A stretch of 64,000 nt of DNA, taken from positions 22,370,110-22,434,109 of the forward strand of contig CM022679.1 in NCBI GenBank assembly GCA_012295275.1, in the 5' to 3' direction. Of the stretch, positions 11,403 through 21,543 are shown one piece after another. Each line of letters begins with the position of its first letter. Within the stretch, counting starts at the first letter, position 1. The notes under the pieces are model-generated. The model did not search any database and was not told where the DNA came from. It saw nothing but the letters and a program-made list of their open reading frames with translations. Source of the DNA: Chrysomallon squamiferum (lineage: Eukaryota > Mollusca > Gastropoda > Neomphalida > Peltospiridae). A program made the position numbers and the translations under genes.

Positions 11403-14400
11403 TCACAGTTCTGTGTGTCGCTCCATGGCTTTGTCTACAATTTTTTTAAGGTCTGCATGTAGTTTCTTCACCTGAAAAAAGAAAAGCCAGATAATCCAAA
11501 GTTACTTATAAATATGTATGTGTGTATGAGTAGATGGGTAGATATATTTGAATGCATCAGTTTTCATTTTGCATATATAAATATGATTATAAAACAGTCA
11601 TAAGTGAAATAAGAAAAGAAGAGCTTACTGCCCTCCCCCCCAAAAAACCCCAATATATATATATATATATATTCATGCTATTGTTTTTGATCTTGTAACA
11701 CATGTTTATGTGTATTTTTTATTTGTTCTTTATTTAAAGGTTATTTTTCTTTTTTCTTTTTTGGGGCTGTATCCTCTTTTGTTTCACTTATGACTGATTT
11801 ATAATCATATGTATATATGCACAATGAAAAATCCTGCATTTAAATATATCTACCTACCTACCTACACACACACACTATTCAAAAGAAGATAAAGGTCAAA
11901 GTAACATTTTTTGAACTTTTGGGAACTGTTTTTTTTTCAGGCCAGATAGCGTTAGAATTTTAACCTTTGGACTAAAGACATTACATTATTTCGGGGCATG
12001 CAATCACTGCCCTTATCTTTAAGTTATCCGACAGATTTCCTTTTCATGGATATGAAACAAAAACAGACTAAAGTGACAACCTGCCTCAATACACCCAGTG
12101 CAAGACCTCATGCACCATCTGCAGGTGATTTGCATGAGTGTAATTCAATGGCAATTTTAGCAATACAAGGGATGTGCATTTTCCTTTCATCATCACTTTC
12201 AATTTGCAGGACAGGGGAAGGGTCATTGGCTTAGTTTTATTTGCAGAAATATTTTTCACCCTTGACTTCTTTTCAGTAGTATATATTCACAACTAATAAA
12301 TTTAGCTTTTTGAGTATTAATATTATAACTTAAAACTAACCACCTCCTGTCCCCAATTTATATTTTATTGTTGAAAAAAAGTTGATTTAAAAAAAAAATA
12401 CCTTATGTCCATAACTTTTTTCTTTTTCTTCAAGCTCTAGGTGTTTTTCATTATATTCACCATCACCATCTTTCAGTGACTGTTTTGAGTAATACACCTG
12501 CTCTTTTATGTATTCATGTTTCGAAATTCGATGTTCAAAATGTTTCAGCTCCTTCTGAAAATGGAACCAAGAGAAAAAAAAAAAAAACATTTAGAATCAT
12601 ATAAATATCTACCAATGTTGCAGGAAGAAATTATTAAACTATTTAGAAATTATAAATGTTATATTACTTCAGTTCAGTCTGGAGATGTCAAATGGAATTA
12701 TACAGAATATTACATAACATGGTAGATGAAATCGGCTATTAATGTAATAAATTTGAAAATAATTTAAATTTCATACTAGATATCAGAAACTAAGATTTCA
12801 GAGCTGGCTTCTTTTTTTTTTAAACTTAAAATTTATAAATGGGCAGCTACATATTTTTGATCATGAACTTAAATTCTTTACAAAAGTTACAACTGATTCA
12901 CTCAAGCAGTATGTGTTGTGTTTTTTTTTTTTTTCTGCCAAATCCCAACACAAAATATTATTTCCTATAACAGAGTTTTGTGAGCCACTAACTGTAACAT
13001 ATTACATCCATTATGATACACTCTTTGTTCATCCCACTGAACAACACTGAAACAATCACTTGTTGGTATATTAAAACAACAGGTAACTCACCTTAAACGA
13101 CTCCAATTCAGAGTCACTCATGTTTGCTTTTTTAGCAAGAGCCCAGAGCTGGTAGACTCGAGGATCCTCGAATTCTAAATCCTTTTTAACACTAAGACTC
13201 TCCAGTTTCAGATAGCCATTCTTGATCTTCTTGTGGACATTTTTCAGACTAGCGTGTTTCTCCTTCAGTGTGTCAGGATCCAGCTCCTTTTTCTTGAAAC
13301 GTTCTATAGAATTTTCCGATATATCTGGTAATGGAGGATATGGAAATGTTAACATTCTGCCTCATAAATTATAAGACTGATGCATTTTTGTGTTTATATA
13401 CACATATGTGTGTTCCATATGTGTGCCTGTGTGTCTAGATAATATGTAAATACATATGTATATTTATATATGTGCATGTATTCTTACCTTCAATTTCACC
13501 TATCTCTACTTGAAGAGTATTATACTCATCCAGTTTCATCTGCTGATGCCAGAATTCCTGTTTCAATTTATCTAATTCTTCAGCTAGAATAAAAAAAAAA
13601 TATTCAAAAATAAAATTAATTATAAGAAAAAGAAAGAAGAAAATTAAAATATTAGAATATTTTATCATGCAGTTACTTTAGGTAGTGGCAAAATATGATG
13701 ACTAGATAAATTTATATATTACTGTTTTTGTTTATTAATTTCATTATTATTTTTATTAAAAACATTAAGCTTTTTTGGGACAGAACTTTGATAAATTGCT
13801 TGTTATTTACATATCTATATATCATTATCAAAAAAAACAAAACAACATATGATAAATGTTTTTATTTTAAAAATAACTAAATTGTTGCTTCAAAGTGTTA
13901 TCATAGTAGCTTAAAAATTAAAATCAACACGTGAATCTACAACAGATGAGGACAGTTATTTGGAAAATTAGCCAGTTAAATTTTATTTGGTTTTTATATT
14001 ATTTAGGACTGCAGGATAAAAGAAATAGCAGCCTGTTCTTTACAGCAAATCAGTGTTCTTATCGTCACAAGAAAAAGCTGGTATAATAAGACAGTAACCA
14101 GTTATTCATTTTATATATATATATATATATATATAAATGAATATTCATAACAAGAAAAAAAGCTTACTCCTCTGCTTGCATATATCAAAATTTCAGTTTA
14201 TGAATATCTAGTGGAATGTTAAATCTACTAAATAAAACAATGCATTTCATGATGACACTAAGAAAAACAAAAAGGTTAAAATTACAAACAATTACAAACT
14301 GGACAGAAATCAAGTTACCATCAAAGCCTGCCATTTGTGCCTTTTTCCAGATTTTCTGCAGCTTCTTGTCTGTGAACTCTGGTATTTTGTCATAATCTGT

Positions 14401-16415
14401 CTCCAGTGGAATGTCATTGGCTCCATTCTTGTATCTCTGATCAGTTTTGAAGTGCTCCTGGAGATGGTAACGGTCAATTATATCTGTTGATAACAATAAC
14501 AGCAATAATGATAATGAAAATGATAACGATAATAATAATAATATTAATGATGACAATGATAATGATAATGATGATAATATTTATAACAATGATAATTATA
14601 AATATTATGATGATAATGAAAATGATAACGATAACGATAATAATATTAATGATGACAATGATAATGATAATGATGATAATATTTATAACAATGATAATTA
14701 TAAATATTATGATGATAATGACAATCATGACAATAATAATAGTGATAATGCTAATTATGATAATAATAATCGTTATAACAATGACAATGATGATAATGAT
14801 AATGTAGAATATAACAATAGTGATGATGATGATGATGATGATGATAATATAAAAACAATTTTCAACAGGGTTTTCTGACATAATAACAGCCATTTTGAAA
14901 CAGATGCAAATTAATTTCAATAAATTTAAACTGAAAACTTTAATTTCTTTTCAGAATGAATAAAATCACTGAACAACTGAAATAAAAGATAAATGAAGGT
15001 GAAAAAAAAAATGCTAGAAATATTCACTGTCTCATTCTATTAGTTTTCCTACAAGTACAACATATCATGAAATCATTTTTTTTACTCTGATGTTATTAGT
15101 TAGTCTCCAGACATTGGTGGCTTACTTTCACTTCTTGTTCAGTCAAATTTTGAAATCTTTAAAGTTCATTTACAGAGAAAAATAGGAGGAGCTTGTTCAT
15201 GGAAATGTGGATGACCAATGTCTATTCATAGATATACACACAGAGTCAAACTTATATAACTCATTGTCTCTGTGTTGATAACCTAAATCTCTCAAACTGA
15301 AATTCTTCTTCTGGCTGAGCTGCTATATAAGTTAGTAATAATTAGTAATAATGACCTTCGAATAGTCAGACATCTGTATGTCGAAAACCTCAACTTATTT
15401 GAACTGGTTTATGGCCCCAAACAACTGATTTAACAGAAAATAGCCTTTGAAAATTTAGAATGAGTGCTAGAATGGTCAAGCTATTATTTCCCTTGATAAA
15501 TGCAGAACAATGAATGGGCCATTGATTAAGTGGTAGAGAATATGCCCACCTCTGCTGTCTGTGTTTTCTTACAGTATCTTTAATTAATACATAATTGATA
15601 ACAGACTTAAATGAACTTCTGTAGTTAAGTGATAAAGTTCACTGATTGATGTTTGTTTTGCTTACAAATGAGTGAACTGTGTGAAACAAGCTATTTAAAT
15701 GACAGTTAATATTTACACATCTAATTGAACCATGAACATTCTCACAAATTGTTAATCAGTTTGTGTGGAATTACACACTGTAATGGAAGATGATTTCTTT
15801 AAGAAACCACACAAACATTCATTCATTACCGAGTTTTTTGGATAAGGATGTTTTGAACTGTAAATTTTAATGTCTGTTAATTGTTATTTATGACAGTGAT
15901 AACATTTGTAAGTAGATGTTTCAATTATCAATTTATTATAGCATCTTGTTTTTGTTTTTTATAAAATGTTTGTGATTTAAAATAGTTTTGTCATGTATGT
16001 GATTTTAAATATTTTGTACAGTACATCTAGTGCTATTAAAATCAGTATGGATTGATCATGTTGTGCCAAGTTTAGAAACCTGAATATACCTGAACTTGAT
16101 GTTCTGGTAGTATATGTAGGTTTATGTAATGTCTGTTTTTCTTGTTTTATATCTCAATAAATAAATTTTAGTATATATGTATATAATTTATGTGTGAATG
16201 TATATTTATGGTCAAATTAATTTGAGCTGAATTTTTTGTTCTTGTTATTTACTTAATTTACTAAATACCAAAGAGTGTGTTTCTTAAAATATGAAATGTA
16301 CATTACTTGACCATCAGAACTATGGTAAATATTTAAAATTTGAATGCTTAGCACCCTGAAATTTCAGCGGCTTTTGCTTACCCATTCCATCTTGATTTAC
16401 TGAAGTTCAACTGTA

Positions 16416-16447
<32 letters not shown>

Positions 16448-17575
16448 CAATAATTTTTTTACTTCTTCTTCTTCTTCTTATTATTTTTTAAAATAAGCTT
16501 TAACTAAAAGTCTTGGCAAAGATAAATTTTCATACTTCTGAACTTTTGATTCACAGAAGCTTCTCTAAGTCCATCCTGGTCCATGTTTTCAGCTTTGTAT
16601 TTCTTCAATGCCAGCTGTTCTTTATCATGCACTTTCAAATCTGCATACAAGTCAGCAAGTTTTGGTCCTGAAATCCTCTATGGAGAAAAAAATAATAATA
16701 ATAAAATAAAATAAACAAATGAAAACAATAATAAAACCAGTGAATGAAAAATAATTAAATAATAAATAATAAAAAATAATAAAAAATAAATAAAAATAAT
16801 AATGAAAAATAAAAAAATAACTAAATAAATACTAATAAAAATATAAATAAATAACATTATTAATAAATTAGAAAAATAAAAACAAACTGTAAATAAGTTA
16901 AATTGGAAAACACACTGCATGATGATTTATGTTGCTGTTCTCACCACATGATTAAAATGTATTTTGCAAAAGACAGAAGTATATGGATGAAAAAAAAAAA
17001 AAATAAAAAAATAAATAAATAATGACGCAAAAAACTAAGGACTGATCCTGTGTCCAGTGAGTTTCAGCCAGACATTTTATCTAATTATATAAATTATGTG
17101 AACATGTCTTTTGTCCAACATATAATTAATTTCAAAACAAAGATTATTATTATTATTTATTTATTTAGCTGGACTGCAATTTAAGGTAAGAAGATTAACA
17201 TTAAATCTGGTATTTTCAATTTCATATTAAAAAATATCTTATATTAATAATAATAAAAAAAAATATTTATGCTTTTCAGTATGAATTACATCTTCATATC
17301 GAAAACAGTTTTTAATATTTCTAATTTTTAATGTTTGTAACAGATAAAATATTAAATTTCAATTGTCGATTTATAATATTACTACTACTACTAGACTCAA
17401 AACTATCATTGATTCGGCTAACCTTTTTCGCTTTTTCCCAAACCATATTAACTTTTGCTATACGAAATGGTCTTTCTTCGTTTTGCAAGTTTTTGTTAGC
17501 ATCCTCAGAGTATTTAGATGCTTCCAAAAAAGTTAATAAATAAGAAATAATACAAAAATACCAAAGTCTGCTCAT
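11403..17575 (-). CDS. LRPAP1: Alpha-2-macroglobulin receptor-associated protein (RAP)
   Basis: ER-resident chaperone that binds newly made LDL-receptor-family proteins and prevents premature ligand binding. Seven exons, all phases consistent: 17575-17423, 16677-16536, 14483-14319, 13583-13488, 13324-13092, 12554-12402, 11471-11403. They give 336 residues against 357 in human. The chosen start opens a signal peptide (residues 1 to about 20, hydrophobic core FCIISYLLTFL). Domain 1 has VNMVWEKAKK and LADLYADLKV; the middle has IWKKAQMAGFD and EELDKLKQEF; domain 3 has EDPRVYQLWALAKKAN and KELKHFEHRISKHE. The basic helix near the end includes VKKLHADLKKIVDKAMER. The last four residues are HTEL, an ER-retrieval signal like HNEL of the human protein. 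The gene starts 217 bp from FADD in divergent orientation. Introns carry a 102-bp tandem duplication and a long inverted repeat. Confidence 0.95.
11524..11870. repeat. Long inverted repeat (hairpin) 2 in LRPAP1 intron 6
   Basis: Left arm about 11529-11650 and right arm about 11745-11866 are reverse complements. Shared cores include GTAGATATATTT, ATATGATTATAAA and CAGTCATAAGTGAAA. The loop holds a TA repeat and AT-rich sequence. The arms are unrelated to those of hairpin 1. Confidence 0.85.
14494..14846. repeat. GATAAT-type array with a 102-bp tandem duplication
   Basis: The array of GAT/AAT trinucleotides in LRPAP1 intron 2 contains two nearly identical 102-bp units, about 14511-14612 and 14613-14714 (anchor ATATTAATGATGACAATG at 14541 and 14643). 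It starts only about 10 bp from the exon 3 acceptor. Confidence 0.9.
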
Positions 17576-17792
17576 AATTTACTCTTTAAATCTTGTATTG
17601 ACAAACTCGTGTTTATTAATAGGCAAGAAAGATAACTCTAATTGACAATATTAGTAGACTGTTATCCTGTGCATTGTCATCTCGCTTGGTCAATTAATAT
17701 TGTTTTCATTTGACACTAATAATGTAGCGTATTAGCGCAATAAATACCAGTGAAAGATAAACGCTTTATTTTCATTTTCATTAATATTAAAA
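17576..17792. promoter_or_regulatory. Divergent promoter interval LRPAP1 / FADD
   Basis: Only 217 bp separate the two start codons, LRPAP1 leftward and FADD rightward. Both 5' UTRs and both core promoters must fit here unless an untranslated first exon lies elsewhere. The interval is AT-rich with no convincing TATA box or CpG cluster. The bidirectional-promoter call is inference from geometry. Confidence 0.6.
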
Positions 17793-18644
17793 ATGGATAA
17801 TAAATCTCAACAGTATAGAACGAATTTAACAGCACTTTCAGACATGATAACACCACAAGAGTTAGAGAATATGAAATTCTATTGTAGAGACTATCTAAAA
17901 GCGAGACAGATGGATGAAATTAAAACACCAATAATGTTATGGTCAACACTGGAAGAGAGAAAATTATTAGGTCCGGATAATTTGGATTTTTTGATAAAGA
18001 TGTTAAATGCAAGTACATCAGGAAGAAAAGATGTCTTTGACGTATTAACACGCGGAGGTGGTGGAGATGTCATGGACGCTAGACAAGAAAATCAGCAAAG
18101 AAGTTTGTTGAAATAAATTATTGATATACTTAAAAAAAATAAAGAAAATAAATAAAAAATAATAATAAGAAAAATGAAAATTATGGTAATGATATTAATA
18201 AGAAATGAATATCAATAAGTTTGTAAAATGTTGTTAAGATATTTATCATTTATTTTTATTGTTACCTTTACAACTAAGACAACACTCTTACACAACATTA
18301 GATAACTTTACCGTAATAGAAAGTTTACCTTAATAGAAGTGGTGTTTACAAAGTTGTGGCATGTGTCACACAGTAATACAAATATTTGGTTGGTACAAAA
18401 ATTCATAGTATTTGTAAAATGAAATAAAAAGAAAATACTTAGATATTTGTACATAGGTTTATTTAAACATACACATGTCATTTTGTTCACCTTTCAGAAT
18501 GTGTCATGTATTTCAAGCACATATGAAATGAAATGAAATACGCTCAAACACCACCTATAGAAAAAATGCCACATACTTCTGCTCCAACCCAATACATATG
18601 TAATTCTTGGAGTATTGGAAATGGGCTCTCCGAGTCCTGCAATC

Positions 18645-18699
<55 letters not shown>

Positions 18700-19515
18700 C
18701 ATGCATGTATAATAATAATAATCTATTTGATAAATTTTACCATAAAACGTAAAATGTATTGAAATTTCATTAAATAAGCATTCTTTCCCTTGTCAGTTTA
18801 TAAGAGTTTTGTTATTCAGTAACCATCTATTTCTTTATTTTTTATTTTTTTTAGGTTATCGAGGTCCAGGTAAGCTGATTTGCTGTTTCTTACCTAAATT
18901 CTGTTTCAAAATTTGGCAACAAATTCCAGACTCATTTTATAAAGTGACTCATTTAAGGGCTTTTTTAATGACTTATTTAGCTTTAAAAAAAAAAACAATA
19001 AAAAATTAGTAAAATCTTGGATGTGCTTACACAATAAAACATACATACATTATCTATGTTTCTGTAAAATACTGCCATGTATAAAAACATGGAGAACTCA
19101 GACGCAGGCAGAAGATGCTAAAAGTAAAATATCATATATAGAAATCTTAAAACTTGATTTAAGACAAAGATTTGAGTTCCTGAGAGTAAAAGAAACAAAA
19201 CAAAAGAAAACCTAGACAAGTACCACTATTTGAAACTTTTTATTCGTTTCAGATCTGTCACGAGAGATAAATTTTCTTGTGAAGCACTTGGCCAAAGACT
19301 GGCGATTTTTTGTACGATCTTTAGGGGTGCAGGAAGAAGATATAGAAATGGTCGTCGCCAACAACCCGAGGGACGTGCGTGAGCAGGTTCACCAGGCCAT
19401 ATGGGTGTGGCTTTACAAGGAACAGGAAAATGCTGACAAGAAATACTTAACAAATGCTCTGCTGGACATTCGAAGGCGAGATCTTGCTCACAAACTGAAG
19501 GAAGGCGATTATTAA
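17793..19515 (+). CDS. FADD: FADD, death-domain adaptor (DED + DD)
   Basis: Adaptor that joins death receptors, through a C-terminal death domain, to caspase-8-type proteases, through an N-terminal death-effector domain; cytosolic. Exons 17793-18102, 18855-18869 and 19253-19515 give 195 residues (human 208). The DED covers residues about 5-90, with LENMKFYCRDYL and the start of the charge-triad region at GRKDVFDVL (the usual RxDL reads RKDV). A glycine-rich linker follows, then the DD from about residue 109 (REINFLVKHLAKDW, GVQEEDIEMV, IWVWLYKEQ). The middle exon has only 15 nt, is flanked by a clear polypyrimidine-AG and GTAAGC, and encodes most of YRGP. The first donor (AAGAA/GTTTGT) is weak but keeps phase. 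If intron 1 is not spliced, translation stops at 18114-18116 and gives a DED-only protein of 107 residues. Confidence 0.9.
18647..18699. repeat. (CA)n microsatellite in FADD intron 1
   Basis: An almost perfect CA dinucleotide run of about 50 bp lies 150 bp before the 15-nt exon. Confidence 0.95.
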
Positions 19516-21285
19516 CTCGTCAACTAACCAATTAGTTAACCGGGAACATGTTTTTTTGTTTTCATCATTTTCATATTTTTGCTCAGCATTAAATTACTCT
19601 CGATGTCATCAGCATGGATGTAAAACAGCTACATCCTTTCTGTCACATATAATTTTAGTTGTGTATATATATATATATAATGTTATTTTATTAATTATTA
19701 TCGTTATTAATATTATTGTTATTTTTTATATAAAAAGCATCAGATACATTACTTTATCATTTTTTAATTTTAGAAAGAATTCAACCATATTTTAGTGTTT
19801 ACACAAAAAAAATTATATGGAGTAACGTATCTTAATTTTGGTTCTTCATTAATAATGTTATCAATTTTACATAAATTTAATTACCATCTGTTGCACCCAT
19901 TAAATGAAAATGTAGCGAGTGCTTGAGTAATTTGAACAAGTTTTTCAACATAGGTGCATAATTAATATAATTTTGTTGTTAGCTTTTCTTATACATCCCA
20001 CCTAAAAAAAAGAAGAGGAAAATAAAAAGATATTTAGTTTTAAAAATTTATCAGAATTAAAAATAAGTCTTGATAGAAATTAAATTACAAAATTGCTTTT
20101 TCATTTGTAAATAAAGATAACAGATCAGAACTAAATCTCTTAGTCAACTTTGGTTGTAGAAATAGGATAATTTTACTCGAATTTATCATGTTATTATAGA
20201 AGGGCAGCAGTCTGAAAATGTGATTTAGAAAATAGCTCCCTCACTGTTAAATCATTTCGGAGATAAAAGGAGAAATCTTCCAAACTATGTCATACATAAA
20301 ACAAACAAGGCCTAGAGCTTTTTTTTTTTCATTTTATTGGTCTGTCATTATTTGCTAAATGCTTTTGTTATTATCCAATTAATTTTATTCACATTTCCAT
20401 TTTCAGTGAACATTATTTATTTACCAGCATTTCTTTTATTTATTTTTATAGACATTTTTGGAATTGCTGTAATTTGATAAAATGTTTTAGTTATTGCATT
20501 TATCGTATGTAAGTAGAATTAATATCATTTATTACTTTCTTATTCTAGAAACAGTTCAAAGTATGTTGTTACATTTGTGATAGATTAACAGTGTAATGTG
20601 CTTACCTGGTGTTAACACACAACAGTACTTTTAACATGCTTTCCAAGGCTGCTGTTATTAAAGTATTTATGTAATTAGTATTTTTAAGTCTTGTTTTTTT
20701 TTCTCACATAATCATCATCATTGCAGTGTTATTAGAAGCATAAAGTGATTCAAAGTAGGATATACCGTTTTTCACCAGTAATTTACAAACTGTCCCCATT
20801 TTTATGAACGGCCTTACCCTGGATTATTTCTTTCGTGCCATTGTTTTTAATTTTTCAGTGTTACCTTAAAATTAGGTATTTGCATGATTGTTTTTACTTA
20901 GCTTAAAAATGCTGGCCATGGGATAGGGACTGGTTGAGGCAAATCTGTAAATGTGGTTCACAGAAATTGTAAGAGAATGTGAAGAAATGTATCAGTTGTT
21001 TAAGAAAGCAGGATATTTAGAATAAATTATTGTTCAATGAATTGCTTGATTTTTGGGAATTATTATTATGATTAAGATTATGATTATTAATATCACTTTT
21101 AAAAAAAAAAGTATTAAGTTAATCATTTATAAAATATTTAGTCAGCAACTAAAATAACTGATATGATAAAAGGGCTTTTCAAATAAAACTTAATGTGGGT
21201 TGTTAATTTCCATTCTGATTTATTAGGAAAGAAAAAAAAAAGCAACATAAAGTAACAACAAATGGAATCTCAATTCATTTGACAA
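19516..21285 (+). other. FADD 3' UTR and convergent gene junction
   Basis: No further coding exon is seen. The stretch is AT-rich and ends at a plus-strand AATAAA (21182-21187) followed by a GT-rich segment, a plausible FADD poly(A) site. This would give a 3' UTR of about 1.7 kb. The facing Mask poly(A) signal lies only about 100 bp further right. Confidence 0.45.
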
Positions 21286-21291
21286 TTTATT
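21286..21291 (-). terminator. Candidate poly(A) signal of Mask
   Basis: On the minus strand this is AATAAA, about 220 bp after the proposed Mask stop codon at 21508-21510. It faces the FADD poly(A) signal at 21182-21187, so the two transcripts may end within about 100 bp of each other or overlap. Confidence 0.45.
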
Positions 21292-21507
21292 TTATGTTCT
21301 TTACAATTTTTTTTCTTTTTCTATATTCGATAAGGAAAGCTAAGACGGGCGATTGCAGAAAAGACACAAGCACAATTAATCATTCAGTCAATAACAGCAC
21401 ATCACCATGGCAACCATCCACAGCTAGAAGAAGGGAACCCAAGTGGACAATCACTAAAATGCTGACAAGGATTAAGTAATGCCGTTTCTACTACACACTG
21501 TAGATAG

Positions 21508-21543
21508 TCACATGTCAGTCTGTTTGCTCCAAACCCAGGTGTT
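21508..21543 (-). CDS. ANKHD1: Proposed last Mask coding exon
   Basis: An excellent acceptor (TTGCCTTGTCTTGCAG) precedes a 12-codon tail in phase 0 reading NTWVWSKQTDM and a stop. The Trp-containing tail loosely resembles the GTW element near the end of vertebrate ANKHD1. The alternative is that the protein ends by reading into the intron at 22409. Confidence 0.6.
   Translation of the reverse strand, partial: NTWVWSKQTDM

Noticed and set aside
14474-14920. Ile-rich open frame of 148 codons
   Set aside because: It translates the GATAAT array and only its edge touches LRPAP1 exon 3.
15510-15560. Box-A-like GATTAAGTGGTAGAG segment in LRPAP1 intron 2
   Set aside because: No box B at tRNA spacing, so a SINE or tRNA cannot be supported.
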